Assembly: GCA_016928575.1 (NCBI GenBank) | Contig: JAFGKK010000092.1 | Location: forward strand, 1 to 60,073 | Reading direction: 5' to 3' | DNA length: 60,073 nucleotides | Source: Anaerolineales bacterium | Lineage (GTDB): Bacteria; Chloroflexota; Anaerolineae; Anaerolineales; RBG-16-64-43 | In this document: in pieces, positions 39,212-46,856 of the stretch | Position numbering within the stretch: position 1 is the stretch's first letter | Layout: every line of letters starts with the position of its first letter | The notes under the pieces: model-generated | Database searches by the model: none | Told to the model about the DNA's origin: nothing | The model's input: the letters and a program-made list of their open reading frames with translations, nothing else | Program-made: the position numbers and the translations under genes

Positions 39212-39952
39212 ATGAACGTTCTGCTGGCATTCGGATTGGCGGCGGCGGGTTACATTCTGGGATCCATCCCCAGCGGGATGCTCATTGTCCGGCTGACCAC
39301 CGGGCGGGATATTCGGCAGGTCGGCAGCGGACGGACGGGCGGCACAAACGCCATGCGGGCGGGCGGATCCTTGGCCGGGTTGGCAACCGGCGTCCTGGAC
39401 GTTCTTAAAAGCTTTCTTGCCGTGCACCTCTGCCGCTGGGCGATGCCCGGGGTTTTTTGGATGGAAGCCCTCGTCGGCCTGGCCGCGGTTCTCGGGCATA
39501 ATTATTCGCTGTTCTCCATCGACTGGAAGAAAACGCGGCTGGGGACCGTCCCCGTCTTCCACGGCGGTGCGGGAGGCGCGCCGACACTCGGTGCCGCCAC
39601 GGCCTTCTGGTTTCCCAGCTTGTACTTCATCCTGCCGATCGGGTTGTTCTGTTTTATGGTCATCGGATATGCCTCCGTCGCCACCTTGGCGGGAGGGTTG
39701 ACGGTGACCGTCCTCTTCGCCGTCCGCGCGGCGCTCGGATACTCGTCAAAATGGTACGCGGCATTCGGGGTTGTCACCCTGGCCCTCATGGCGTTGTCCC
39801 TTCGCCCCAACCTCGGACGTCTTTGGCACGGCACGGAACGGGTGGTGGGTTTGCGGGCATGGCGCAAGCAGCGAAGAGAAGCGGCGGCGGACCAACCGTC
39901 AGCGCCCGAGGAACAGGACCAACACCAGCAGCGCGATCGCATCAATACATAA
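39212..39952 (+). CDS. PlsY-like glycerol-3-phosphate acyltransferase, divergent
   Basis: A 246-aa membrane protein of the PlsY fold (five to seven helices). Motif 1 is recognisable as GSGRTGGTNAMRAGG (canonical GSGNxGATN) and the region GHNYSLFS matches the GH motif. But the third PlsY motif, usually GGKGVAT, reads GGAGGAPT, without the lysine, and is preceded by an insertion. PlsY acylates glycerol-3-phosphate from acyl-phosphate. Activity or substrate may be altered here. GGGAGA precedes the ATG. The hydrophilic C-terminal tail overlaps the convergent gene 39899-40741 by 54 nt. Confidence 0.85.
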   Translation: MNVLLAFGLAAAGYILGSIPSGMLIVRLTTGRDIRQVGSGRTGGTNAMRAGGSLAGLATGVLDVLKSFLAVHLCRWAMPGVFWMEALVGLAAVLGHNYSLFSIDWKKTRLGTVPVFHGGAGGAPTLGAATAFWFPSLYFILPIGLFCFMVIGYASVATLAGGLTVTVLFAVRAALGYSSKWYAAFGVVTLALMALSLRPNLGRLWHGTERVVGLRAWRKQRREAAADQPSAPEEQDQHQQRDRINT

Positions 39953-40741
39953 ATACTCGAGGATCACCGACCGGTTTTTCGGATCCCCCGCGCGAATCTG
40001 GGTCGCGCCCACCAGAGTGTGCGCCGCCAGCGTCAGGAGCAAGCCGAAGGTAACCGAAGAAACCGGCAGATAGAAAAGCGGAAGCGCCAATTCGGCGACC
40101 AGCAGGCCGATTCCCGCCGCCAAGAATTTATTGCGGGGGTTTTCTGGCTCCAAAAGGTCCACCAGCCGTCCGGCGACGGCGGCCACAAAAACCGCAATCA
40201 GCGGGACGGCAAAGGCCAGGCGCGCCGCGCCGGCATGGATCGCGTTCAACAGCAGGGCCAGCAGCGTCAACCCGAGGATGTTCAATCCGACCGAGGCGAG
40301 GTCGTAGCGAAAGCCCTCCTTTTCCAGGGTGAGGTATTCGCCGGCGATGCAAGCGATAAGCAGGCCGGTGACCAGAACCAGTCCGAGCCACCAGCGCGGG
40401 CCGGGCGGGAACATGTTCACCGCCGCGCTGCCCCCGAAGGCCGCGATTCCGGGGAGGATCCAATGGACGGCCGTGGAGGGACGGCCCCGCACTCCCTGAG
40501 GAAGGGCCAGCGAGGGATGGGAGCGCAGGATGGTTTCGGTGCCGATCACCACCAGCAACGCCAACAGCAGCATGAATAAAAGATTGCCGTTGATCTCCAC
40601 CACCCATTGGATGTTCCAAACGGTCAAGCGGAATCCGCGGCTTGGAATTTCCACGACGCGCGAAACGCCGTTGACCAGAAATATGATCGCGGAAATCGTG
40701 CTCAAACGCCGGAGGTCTATTTTTAATTTATAATGATTCAT
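39899..40741 (-). CDS. Polytopic membrane protein, unknown
   Basis: A 280-aa membrane protein with about eight hydrophobic helices. Notable polar spots are the N-terminal YKLKIDLRRLS and the loop VDLLEPENPRNK. No enzyme motif is seen; it may belong to a membrane DUF family found in Chloroflexota, which I cannot confirm. No Shine-Dalgarno is present, but a minus-strand TAGAAT box lies 6 nt before the ATG, fitting a leaderless transcript. Its 3' end overlaps plsY by 54 nt in a convergent way. Confidence 0.75.
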   Translation of the reverse strand: MNHYKLKIDLRRLSTISAIIFLVNGVSRVVEIPSRGFRLTVWNIQWVVEINGNLLFMLLLALLVVIGTETILRSHPSLALPQGVRGRPSTAVHWILPGIAAFGGSAAVNMFPPGPRWWLGLVLVTGLLIACIAGEYLTLEKEGFRYDLASVGLNILGLTLLALLLNAIHAGAARLAFAVPLIAVFVAAVAGRLVDLLEPENPRNKFLAAGIGLLVAELALPLFYLPVSSVTFGLLLTLAAHTLVGATQIRAGDPKNRSVILEYLCIDAIALLVLVLFLGR

Positions 40742-40747
40742 GCGCGG

Positions 40748-40753
40748 ATTCTA
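40748..40753 (-). promoter_or_regulatory. -10 box, leaderless promoter
   Basis: On the minus strand TAGAAT, preceded by GT, lies 6 nt before the ATG at 40741, so transcription should begin at or next to the start codon. It shares a 75-bp divergent region with the prepilin peptidase gene at 40817. Confidence 0.5.
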
Positions 40754-40816
40754 ACACGGGAAAACCGGCGATTTCCTTTGCGGCGGTGATCCCGCATTCC
40801 GACGCAGGAGCTGGAC

Positions 40817-41626
40817 ATGATCGTGCTGGCGGCTGCGATGGGCTTGGTGTGCGGCATAGCGGTGAACGCCCTGGCAGATAACCTGATGCGGGAGGAGCCC
40901 CTGCCTTTCGGGGCGTGGTTTGTCCCGCGCTGCGGCTACTGCGATGCGCCGCGCACGCTCCCGGATTGGTCGGCCATTTTTTCAAGTTTGTTCCATTCCG
41001 GAGGCTGCCGGCGATGCGGTGCCCCGCGACCCTTCCGCGACCTGTTGGTGGAGGCCGTGCTGTGGGTGGGTTTCCCCGCGATCTGGATGACCGGCGGCGG
41101 CGGTCTGCAAGGGTTGGTCAACGGGGGAGGAATCCTTTTCGCGTTTGTGCTCTTTGCCGTCATCGATTTCGAACGGCGGCTGGTGGCCGTGGAGGCGGTT
41201 GCTTTGGCGTCGTTGTTCCTGGTGCTGGCGGGATGGAGCCGGGGCGCCGAACACCTCTGGCGCGTGCTCGGCGGCGGGGCGGCCGGGTTTGTCGTGTTCC
41301 TGTCGCTGTTCCTTTTCGGAAAAATCCTCTCCGGGCTGTTCCGCTTGGGCGGGGGGATCGAGCCACTCGGTTTCGGCGATGTGATCCTGGCGGCGCTGGT
41401 GGGTTTGGCCACCGGATGGCCGGCTGTTCTGGCCGCAATGTTCCTTTCGATCTTTTTGGGTGGAATCGCCGGAGTGGGATTGTTGGCGGCCTCCCTCATC
41501 CGTCGGAATCCGCTGCAAACGGCCACCATGGCCTACGGCCCGTACCTGCTGTTGGCCGGCCTGATTGTTTTTTTCTTCGGGGGCCCGTTTTTGGAGGGAA
41601 CGAAGACTTTAGGCGGAGGCTTCTAA
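40817..41626 (+). CDS. Type IV prepilin peptidase (A24 family)
   Basis: A 269-aa membrane aspartyl protease of the PilD/GspO type. The N-terminal cytoplasmic loop carries the zinc site CGYC and CRRCG (about residues 38-41 and 66-70); the two catalytic aspartates are in VIDFERRL (about 117) and GFGDVIL (about 191). It cleaves prepilin leader peptides and may N-methylate them. No pilin or pilus assembly genes lie nearby. AGGAG is 6 nt upstream of the ATG. It is 49 bp before the three-gene cluster on the same strand and could be co-transcribed. Confidence 0.9.
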   Translation: MIVLAAAMGLVCGIAVNALADNLMREEPLPFGAWFVPRCGYCDAPRTLPDWSAIFSSLFHSGGCRRCGAPRPFRDLLVEAVLWVGFPAIWMTGGGGLQGLVNGGGILFAFVLFAVIDFERRLVAVEAVALASLFLVLAGWSRGAEHLWRVLGGGAAGFVVFLSLFLFGKILSGLFRLGGGIEPLGFGDVILAALVGLATGWPAVLAAMFLSIFLGGIAGVGLLAASLIRRNPLQTATMAYGPYLLLAGLIVFFFGGPFLEGTKTLGGGF

Positions 41627-41675
41627 TCGGGAGGGTGCACGCCGGCCAACGGAGATCCGCAATTCGGAGTGCGGC

Positions 41676-43325
41676 ATGGAGAACAATCCGAAAAAAAAGA
41701 CCGTCGTCGCCGCAGCCTTGGGGGAGTGCGTACACGTAGCGGGCGTAACCAATTTTCTCCGCTTGGCGGAAACGGCTGGTTGGCGGACGGTTTTTCTCGG
41801 ACCGGCCGTCACGGTGGCTCGGCTGCTGGAGGCCGCGGCGGAGGAACGGGCTGATCTCGTCGGAGTCTCTTATCGGCTGACACCGGAAACCGGGGAACGG
41901 CTGTTGGGTCAAATGGCCGAGGCGGCCGCCGAATTGCACGAACGAGGCGTGCGATTCGTATTCGGCGGAACTCCGCCGGTGGCGGAGCGCGCCGAAAAGA
42001 TGGGTTTCTTCGAGCGCGTATTCCGCGGCGGAGAATCATCGGATGAAATCCTGACGTTTTTGCGGGGCGGGGCGGAACGGACCTCGGGAAAACTCTCATA
42101 TCCTCAAACGGCGGTCGAACGCATCCGGTGGAAAACTCCGTATCCGATCCTCCGGCACCACTTCGGCCTTCCCTCCCTGGAAGCGACTCTGGCGGGAATC
42201 AGGGACATTGCCGAAGCCGGAGCTTTGGACGTCATCTCGCTGGGAATAGACCAGGACGCGCAGGAGAATTTTTTCCACCCGGAACGCCAGGACCCGAGGC
42301 GCAAAGGCGCCGGAGGGGTGCCGGTTCGAAGCCCCGAGGACTACAGTGCGCTGTATGAGGCCGCGCGGCGCGGCAACCATCCGCTGCTGCGCACCTATTC
42401 CGGCACCGACGATTTCATCCGCCTGGCGGAAGTCTACATCGATACGATCCGGATCGCGTGGTGCGCCATCCCGCTCTTCTGGTTCAACCGGATGGACGGG
42501 CGCGGGCCGTGGGACCTTGCCGGATCCATCGCCGAACATCAGAAAGTGATGGCGTTCTACGGACGGCGCGGAATTCCGGTGGAATTGAACGAACCCCATC
42601 ATTGGGGCATGCGCGACGCGCCGGATGCGGTGTTCGTCGCCTCCGCCTTCCTGGCGGCGTATAATGCCAAGCAATTCGGCGTGCGGGATTACATCGCCCA
42701 GATGATGTTCAACAGCCCGCCGGGGCTTTCGGACGCGATGGATCTGGCGAAGATGCTGGCCGTGCTGGAAGTGACGGCGGAATTGGCCGGTTCCGATTTC
42801 CGGATCTGGCGCCAGACACGCACCGGGCTGTTGTCGTACCCGCTGGATCCGGAGGCCGCGCGCGGACACTTGGCCGCCAGCGTCTACCTGCAGATGAACC
42901 TCACGCCCGACATCCTCCACATCGTCGGGCACAGCGAGGCGGACCACGCCGCCACCGCCGAAGACGTGATCGCTGCAAGCCGGATCGCCCGGCGGGCGAT
43001 CGAAAACTCCTTGCGCGGGGCACCCGATTCGACGGCCGACCCGCGGGTCCGGGAACGGCAGGCTGAACTCGTCGATGAAACCCGGGGGACGCTGGAAGCC
43101 GTGCGCGGATTGGCGGGAAAGGGCGTGGACGATCCGTGGGCGGACGCCCGCACTCTGGAGAAGGCGGTCACGTCCGGTGTTTTGGATGCGCCCCAACTGC
43201 AAAACAACCCGTTCGGGCGAGGCGCCGTCCGCACGCGGATTGTGGAGGGCAAGTGCTTGGCGGTGGATTCGGATGGGCGTCCGCTGTCCGAGCGTAAACG
43301 GTTATCTTCGTTGCGAAAGGAGTGA
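41676..43325 (+). CDS. Cobalamin-binding domain / mutase-like TIM-barrel protein
   Basis: A 549-aa protein. Residues about 8-125 are a B12-binding Rossmann-like domain: CVHVAG matches DxHxxG with the ligand histidine kept but Asp replaced by Cys, VSYRL is in the SxL position and FGGTPP gives the GG motif. The rest (about 145-490) looks like a TIM barrel related to adenosylcobalamin aminomutases or glutamate mutase E, with PVELNEPHHWGMRDAPD and HIVGHSEADHAATAEDVI. The reaction is unknown; a carbon-skeleton or amino shift is plausible. GGAG lies 7 nt before the ATG. The next gene follows in the same frame directly after its TGA. Confidence 0.7.
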   Translation: MENNPKKKTVVAAALGECVHVAGVTNFLRLAETAGWRTVFLGPAVTVARLLEAAAEERADLVGVSYRLTPETGERLLGQMAEAAAELHERGVRFVFGGTPPVAERAEKMGFFERVFRGGESSDEILTFLRGGAERTSGKLSYPQTAVERIRWKTPYPILRHHFGLPSLEATLAGIRDIAEAGALDVISLGIDQDAQENFFHPERQDPRRKGAGGVPVRSPEDYSALYEAARRGNHPLLRTYSGTDDFIRLAEVYIDTIRIAWCAIPLFWFNRMDGRGPWDLAGSIAEHQKVMAFYGRRGIPVELNEPHHWGMRDAPDAVFVASAFLAAYNAKQFGVRDYIAQMMFNSPPGLSDAMDLAKMLAVLEVTAELAGSDFRIWRQTRTGLLSYPLDPEAARGHLAASVYLQMNLTPDILHIVGHSEADHAATAEDVIAASRIARRAIENSLRGAPDSTADPRVRERQAELVDETRGTLEAVRGLAGKGVDDPWADARTLEKAVTSGVLDAPQLQNNPFGRGAVRTRIVEGKCLAVDSDGRPLSERKRLSSLRKE

Positions 43326-43328
43326 ACG

Positions 43329-44435
43329 ATAAACCCACCGCGGAATTACGCTGTCGTCGGAGCCGGACACGGCGGGAAGGCCATGGCCGCTCACCTCTCG
43401 TTGATGGGCTGTCGGGTCGCCCTGTTCAACCGGACCGAGGACCACATCTCCGTCCTCAAGCAGCGCGGCGGAATTGAACTGGAAGCGCCGGAAGGAATCC
43501 AGCACGGGTTCGCCAAACTGGCGCGGATCACCGCGGATTTCGGCGAAGCGCTGAAAGGGGCTCAGGTGATTATGGTCGTCGTTCCGTCCTCGGCCCACGT
43601 CGACGTGGCCGCGGGGATGGCCCCGCATCTGAAATCCGGGCAGATCATCATTCTGCATCCCGGCCGGACATGCGGGGCGATCGAATTCGCCAAGGTGCTG
43701 CGCGACCAGGGCTGCCGGGCCGAGGTGACGATCGCCGAGGCCGAGACCTTTATCTACGCCAGCCGATCCGACGGACCGGCGCAAGCCAGGATCTTCCGGA
43801 TCAAAGAGGCCGTGCCGCTGGCGGCGTTGCCGTCCGTGCGCACCGCACAGGTGTTGGAGGCGATCCGGCCGTTTTATCCGCAGTACATCGACGGAATCAA
43901 CGTCCTCCACACCGGTTTGAACAACATGGGGGCGATCTTCCATCCCGCGCTGACCCTGCTGAACGCCGGGTGGATCGAGGCGACGCACGGGGATTACGAA
44001 TTCTACATCGACGGCGTCACCCCTTCGGTGGCGAGGGTTTTGGAGGTTCTGGATCGGGAAAGGGTGACGGTCGCCTCCTCGCTGGGCATCCGCGCCCGCA
44101 ACGCCATGGAATGGCTGGAACTCGCCTACAACACCACCGGGGAAAACCTGCACGAGGCCATCCATAACCAGGTGGGGTACTACGGCATCAAGGCCCCCAG
44201 CACGTTGAACCACCGCTACATCTTTGAGGACGTCCCTATGAGCATCGTGCCGATCGCCTCGCTGGGGGGGCGATTCGGGGTTTCGGTCCGCGGCATGGAC
44301 AGCATCGTTCGCCTGGCGTGCATCATCCACCGCACCGATTATTGGAAGCGCGGAAGGACGGTGGACAAACTCGGAATCGGGGATTTAAGCGTCGGCGAGT
44401 TGAACCGTTATGTCGAAGAAGGAATTCTCGAATAG
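43329..44435 (+). CDS. Opine (octopine/nopaline-type) dehydrogenase, AUA start likely
   Basis: A 368-aa NAD(P)-dependent dehydrogenase. The N-terminal Rossmann motif is GAGHGG (residues 11-16). The C-terminal octopine-dehydrogenase domain has IFHPALTLLNAGWIE (catalytic-type His), FYIDGVTPSVARVLEVLDRERV and RYIFEDVPMSIVPI. The family reductively joins an amino acid to a 2-oxo acid. The first ATG (43383) would delete the NAD motif. Between the upstream in-frame TGA (43323) and that ATG there is no ATG, GTG or TTG. AAAGGAG (43316-43322) is spaced 6 nt from ATA at 43329, the best candidate initiator. The cluster suggests a specific amino-acid conjugate as product. Confidence 0.82.
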   Translation: MNPPRNYAVVGAGHGGKAMAAHLSLMGCRVALFNRTEDHISVLKQRGGIELEAPEGIQHGFAKLARITADFGEALKGAQVIMVVVPSSAHVDVAAGMAPHLKSGQIIILHPGRTCGAIEFAKVLRDQGCRAEVTIAEAETFIYASRSDGPAQARIFRIKEAVPLAALPSVRTAQVLEAIRPFYPQYIDGINVLHTGLNNMGAIFHPALTLLNAGWIEATHGDYEFYIDGVTPSVARVLEVLDRERVTVASSLGIRARNAMEWLELAYNTTGENLHEAIHNQVGYYGIKAPSTLNHRYIFEDVPMSIVPIASLGGRFGVSVRGMDSIVRLACIIHRTDYWKRGRTVDKLGIGDLSVGELNRYVEEGILE

Positions 44436-44452
44436 GAGAGGAAAGGTTTTTG

Positions 44453-45799
44453 ATGACAGCGATCGCCGGAATTGAACGCGGCGGAAAAAAAGAACTTGTG
44501 AAACGCATGCTGGAGAAAATGGCCCACCGGGGCGGGAAGCAATGCAGAATCATCGAAAGCGGACACGCGACGATCGGGGTGGCTCCTTCCGCCGGTCAGG
44601 AATCCTCCGGGGAAATCCGCATCCAGCAGGAATTCGTCGAGGACGGATCCGGACCGGGAAGGTTTGCCCGGGCGCGGATCGCCGACGACGGTCTGGAGTT
44701 GACGCGCGATCCCGTCGGGGTCGCACCGCTTTATTACGGATGGACGGAGGCGGGCGAGCTTTGCTTCGCCTCAGAAGTCAAGGGGCTGCTTCCGGAGGTG
44801 CGCCGGATCCATGAGCTGGCGCCGGGAAGTTCCTTACGCGGAGGAAACCTCGACCACTTTTTCCGCTTGAATCCCGGAAAGGAAATCGACGATCCGCCGC
44901 AGACCGTCGCCGCCGGTCTGCGGCGCAGGCTCGAGCAAGCCGTGGAAAAAAGTCTGGCGGGCGGAAAGATCGGATCGTGGCTTTCCGGCGGTTTGGATTC
45001 CAGCTCCTTGGCCGCGCTGGCAAGCCGCCATGTGGACCGGCTTCCGACGTTCGCCGCCGGGCTGGAAAACGCGCCGGATCTGGAGTTCGCCCGGCGGACG
45101 GCGGCCTTCCTCCGCACTGATCATCACGAAGTGGTCGTCAAATCCGCCGATGTGATTGCGGCGCTGCCGGAAGTCATCTACCACTTGGAATCCTTTGACG
45201 CGCTCCTGGTGCGGTCCAGCGTCCTTAATTATTTGGTGGCGAAGGAAGCCGCCAACTTCGTTCCGGCGGTCCTATCCGGAGAAGGGGGGGATGAGCTGTT
45301 TGCCGGATACGAATATCTGAAAAGCATCGATTCCGGCAGATTGAAGGATGAATTGCTCGACATCACGGGCAGGCTGCACAATACGGCCCTGCAGCGGGTG
45401 GACCGTTGCGCCTCGGCCCACGCCACTACGCCCCACGTCTGTTTTCTGGATCCCGAGGTGGTGGAATACGCCCTGAGGATACCCGTGGAATACAAGCTGC
45501 GAAACGGGGTGGAAAAATGGATTCTCCGCGAGGCCGTCGGCGAGCTGCTGCCGTCCGAGGTGCGCCAACGCCCGAAGGCCAAATTCTGGCAGGGCGCCGG
45601 CGTGGAGGATTTGCTTGCCCGCTATGCGGAAAACAACGTGAGCTCGGAGGATTTCAAGCGCGAACGGCGTCTGCCAAACGGCTGGCAATTGAATACCAAA
45701 GAGGAGTTGCTCTACTACCGGTTGTTCCGGGAGAACTTCGGATCGGTGGAAGACCTGGCCTGGATGGGGAGGACCAAGGGCGCGCCGACAGCCTTGTAG
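44453..45799 (+). CDS. Asparagine-synthetase-like amide ligase without Cys2
   Basis: A 448-aa AsnB homologue. The N-terminal region has the Ntn-amidotransferase layout but begins MTAIAGI instead of MCGI, so the glutaminase nucleophile is missing. The C-terminal synthetase domain is intact, with the PP-loop SGGLDSS (about 183-189), SGEGGDELFAGY and a late KYKL/KWILREAV region. It should adenylate a carboxylate and then accept ammonia or an amine, possibly inside the same molecule as in beta-lactam synthetases, which also lost Cys2. A strong AGGAGAGG precedes the ATG. It is last in the three-gene cluster and ends at a terminator. Confidence 0.85.
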   Translation: MTAIAGIERGGKKELVKRMLEKMAHRGGKQCRIIESGHATIGVAPSAGQESSGEIRIQQEFVEDGSGPGRFARARIADDGLELTRDPVGVAPLYYGWTEAGELCFASEVKGLLPEVRRIHELAPGSSLRGGNLDHFFRLNPGKEIDDPPQTVAAGLRRRLEQAVEKSLAGGKIGSWLSGGLDSSSLAALASRHVDRLPTFAAGLENAPDLEFARRTAAFLRTDHHEVVVKSADVIAALPEVIYHLESFDALLVRSSVLNYLVAKEAANFVPAVLSGEGGDELFAGYEYLKSIDSGRLKDELLDITGRLHNTALQRVDRCASAHATTPHVCFLDPEVVEYALRIPVEYKLRNGVEKWILREAVGELLPSEVRQRPKAKFWQGAGVEDLLARYAENNVSSEDFKRERRLPNGWQLNTKEELLYYRLFRENFGSVEDLAWMGRTKGAPTAL

Positions 45800-45850
45800 C
45801 AGGCGCAGCGGAGGCGGTCCGCGTTTCGTGGATCTGAACGCCGTGAAAAG

Positions 45851-45890
45851 AAAACGCGCCGGCGCCTGAACACGGGCGCCGGCGCGTTTT
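45851..45890. terminator. Bidirectional intrinsic terminator
   Basis: AAAACGCGCCGGCGCC (45851-45866) and its perfect complement (45875-45890) form a 16-bp stem with an 8-nt loop; the outer A and T runs act as U-tracts on both strands. It separates the convergent AsnB-like and secF genes. Confidence 0.93.
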
Positions 45891-45917
45891 CGAGATTGAA
45901 GCGGCCTTTCCGGGGAA

Positions 45918-46856
45918 TTACGCTTTCGAAGGCTTTCGATTCCTGGAGAACCAGGTTTCCCACTCGCGGTTTTCCCAGACCACCAGAATCGCCGCGGCGT
46001 TGAAGATCGAGGAGTAGGAGCCGCTGGCCATGCCCACCAGCAGGATGATGATGAAGTGCCTGGTGGTCGATCCGCCGAACAGGGCCATCGCCAGCAGGGT
46101 GAAAAGCACCGTCAGGGTCGTGTTGATCGAGCGGTCGAGGGTTTGCACGATGCTGTGGTTGACGACCCTGTCGAACGGGGCCCGGCTGTACCGGGCGCGG
46201 TTCTCCCGGATCCGGTCGAACACCACAATCGTGTCGTGAACCGAAAAACCGATCACGGTCAAGACGGCCGTCAGAAAGAGGGCGTCCGCCTCCCAGCCTA
46301 ACAACAGCCCGAGAATGGCTTCCAAGCCCAGCAGCACCAGGACGTCGTGCAGCAGCGAAAAGACCGCCGCCATGCCGTAGCGCGAAGCGTTGGGCAGTTT
46401 GCGGAAGGCGAACCAAACGTAGAGGGCGATCGCGATCGCCGCCAGGGCGACCGCGCCCGCCGCGCGCTGGGCGACTTCCCCTCCGACCGAGGCGCCCACG
46501 TTGTCCTTAACGTCGAGGGTGGCTCCGCCGAAGGTTTCATCGAGAACGGCGGTGATGCGTTGAATGGTCTCTTCGTCGATTTGCTTTACCCGCAAAACGA
46601 TTCTGTCGGTGCCCAGGGTCTGGATCTGGACGTTCTCAAGTGTTTCGCCCGTCGCGGCGACCGTGACGCCGCCCAAGGCGCTCCGGATTTCATCCAACGA
46701 AGGGGCGTTGCCCGAGGCGAAGACATATTCCATCATCGTTCCGCCGGTGAAATCGATCGACGGCTTCAGCCCGCCCATCGCCAACGCGACCAGCCCCGGG
46801 ATGATGATTAACAGCGAAAGGCCGAAAAACCAGTACCGCTTGCCGATGATGTTCAT
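45918..46856 (-). CDS. secF: Protein translocase subunit SecF
   Basis: A 312-aa six-helix membrane protein: N-terminal KRYWFFGLSLLIIIPG, the IDFTGGTMMEY motif, a periplasmic P1-like domain and the C-terminal membrane block with GFSVHDTIVVFDRIREN and SINTTLTVLFTLLAMALFGG. It acts with SecD to help pull secreted proteins across the membrane using the proton or sodium gradient. The ATG overlaps the secD stop (ATGA), so the two are coupled. Confidence 0.97.
   Translation of the reverse strand: MNIIGKRYWFFGLSLLIIIPGLVALAMGGLKPSIDFTGGTMMEYVFASGNAPSLDEIRSALGGVTVAATGETLENVQIQTLGTDRIVLRVKQIDEETIQRITAVLDETFGGATLDVKDNVGASVGGEVAQRAAGAVALAAIAIALYVWFAFRKLPNASRYGMAAVFSLLHDVLVLLGLEAILGLLLGWEADALFLTAVLTVIGFSVHDTIVVFDRIRENRARYSRAPFDRVVNHSIVQTLDRSINTTLTVLFTLLAMALFGGSTTRHFIIILLVGMASGSYSSIFNAAAILVVWENREWETWFSRNRKPSKA

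Noticed and set aside
43323-43325. TGA as selenocysteine joining the mutase-like and dehydrogenase proteins
   Set aside because: No SECIS-like hairpin is apparent just after it, a strong ribosome site overlaps it, and both proteins are complete at the junction.
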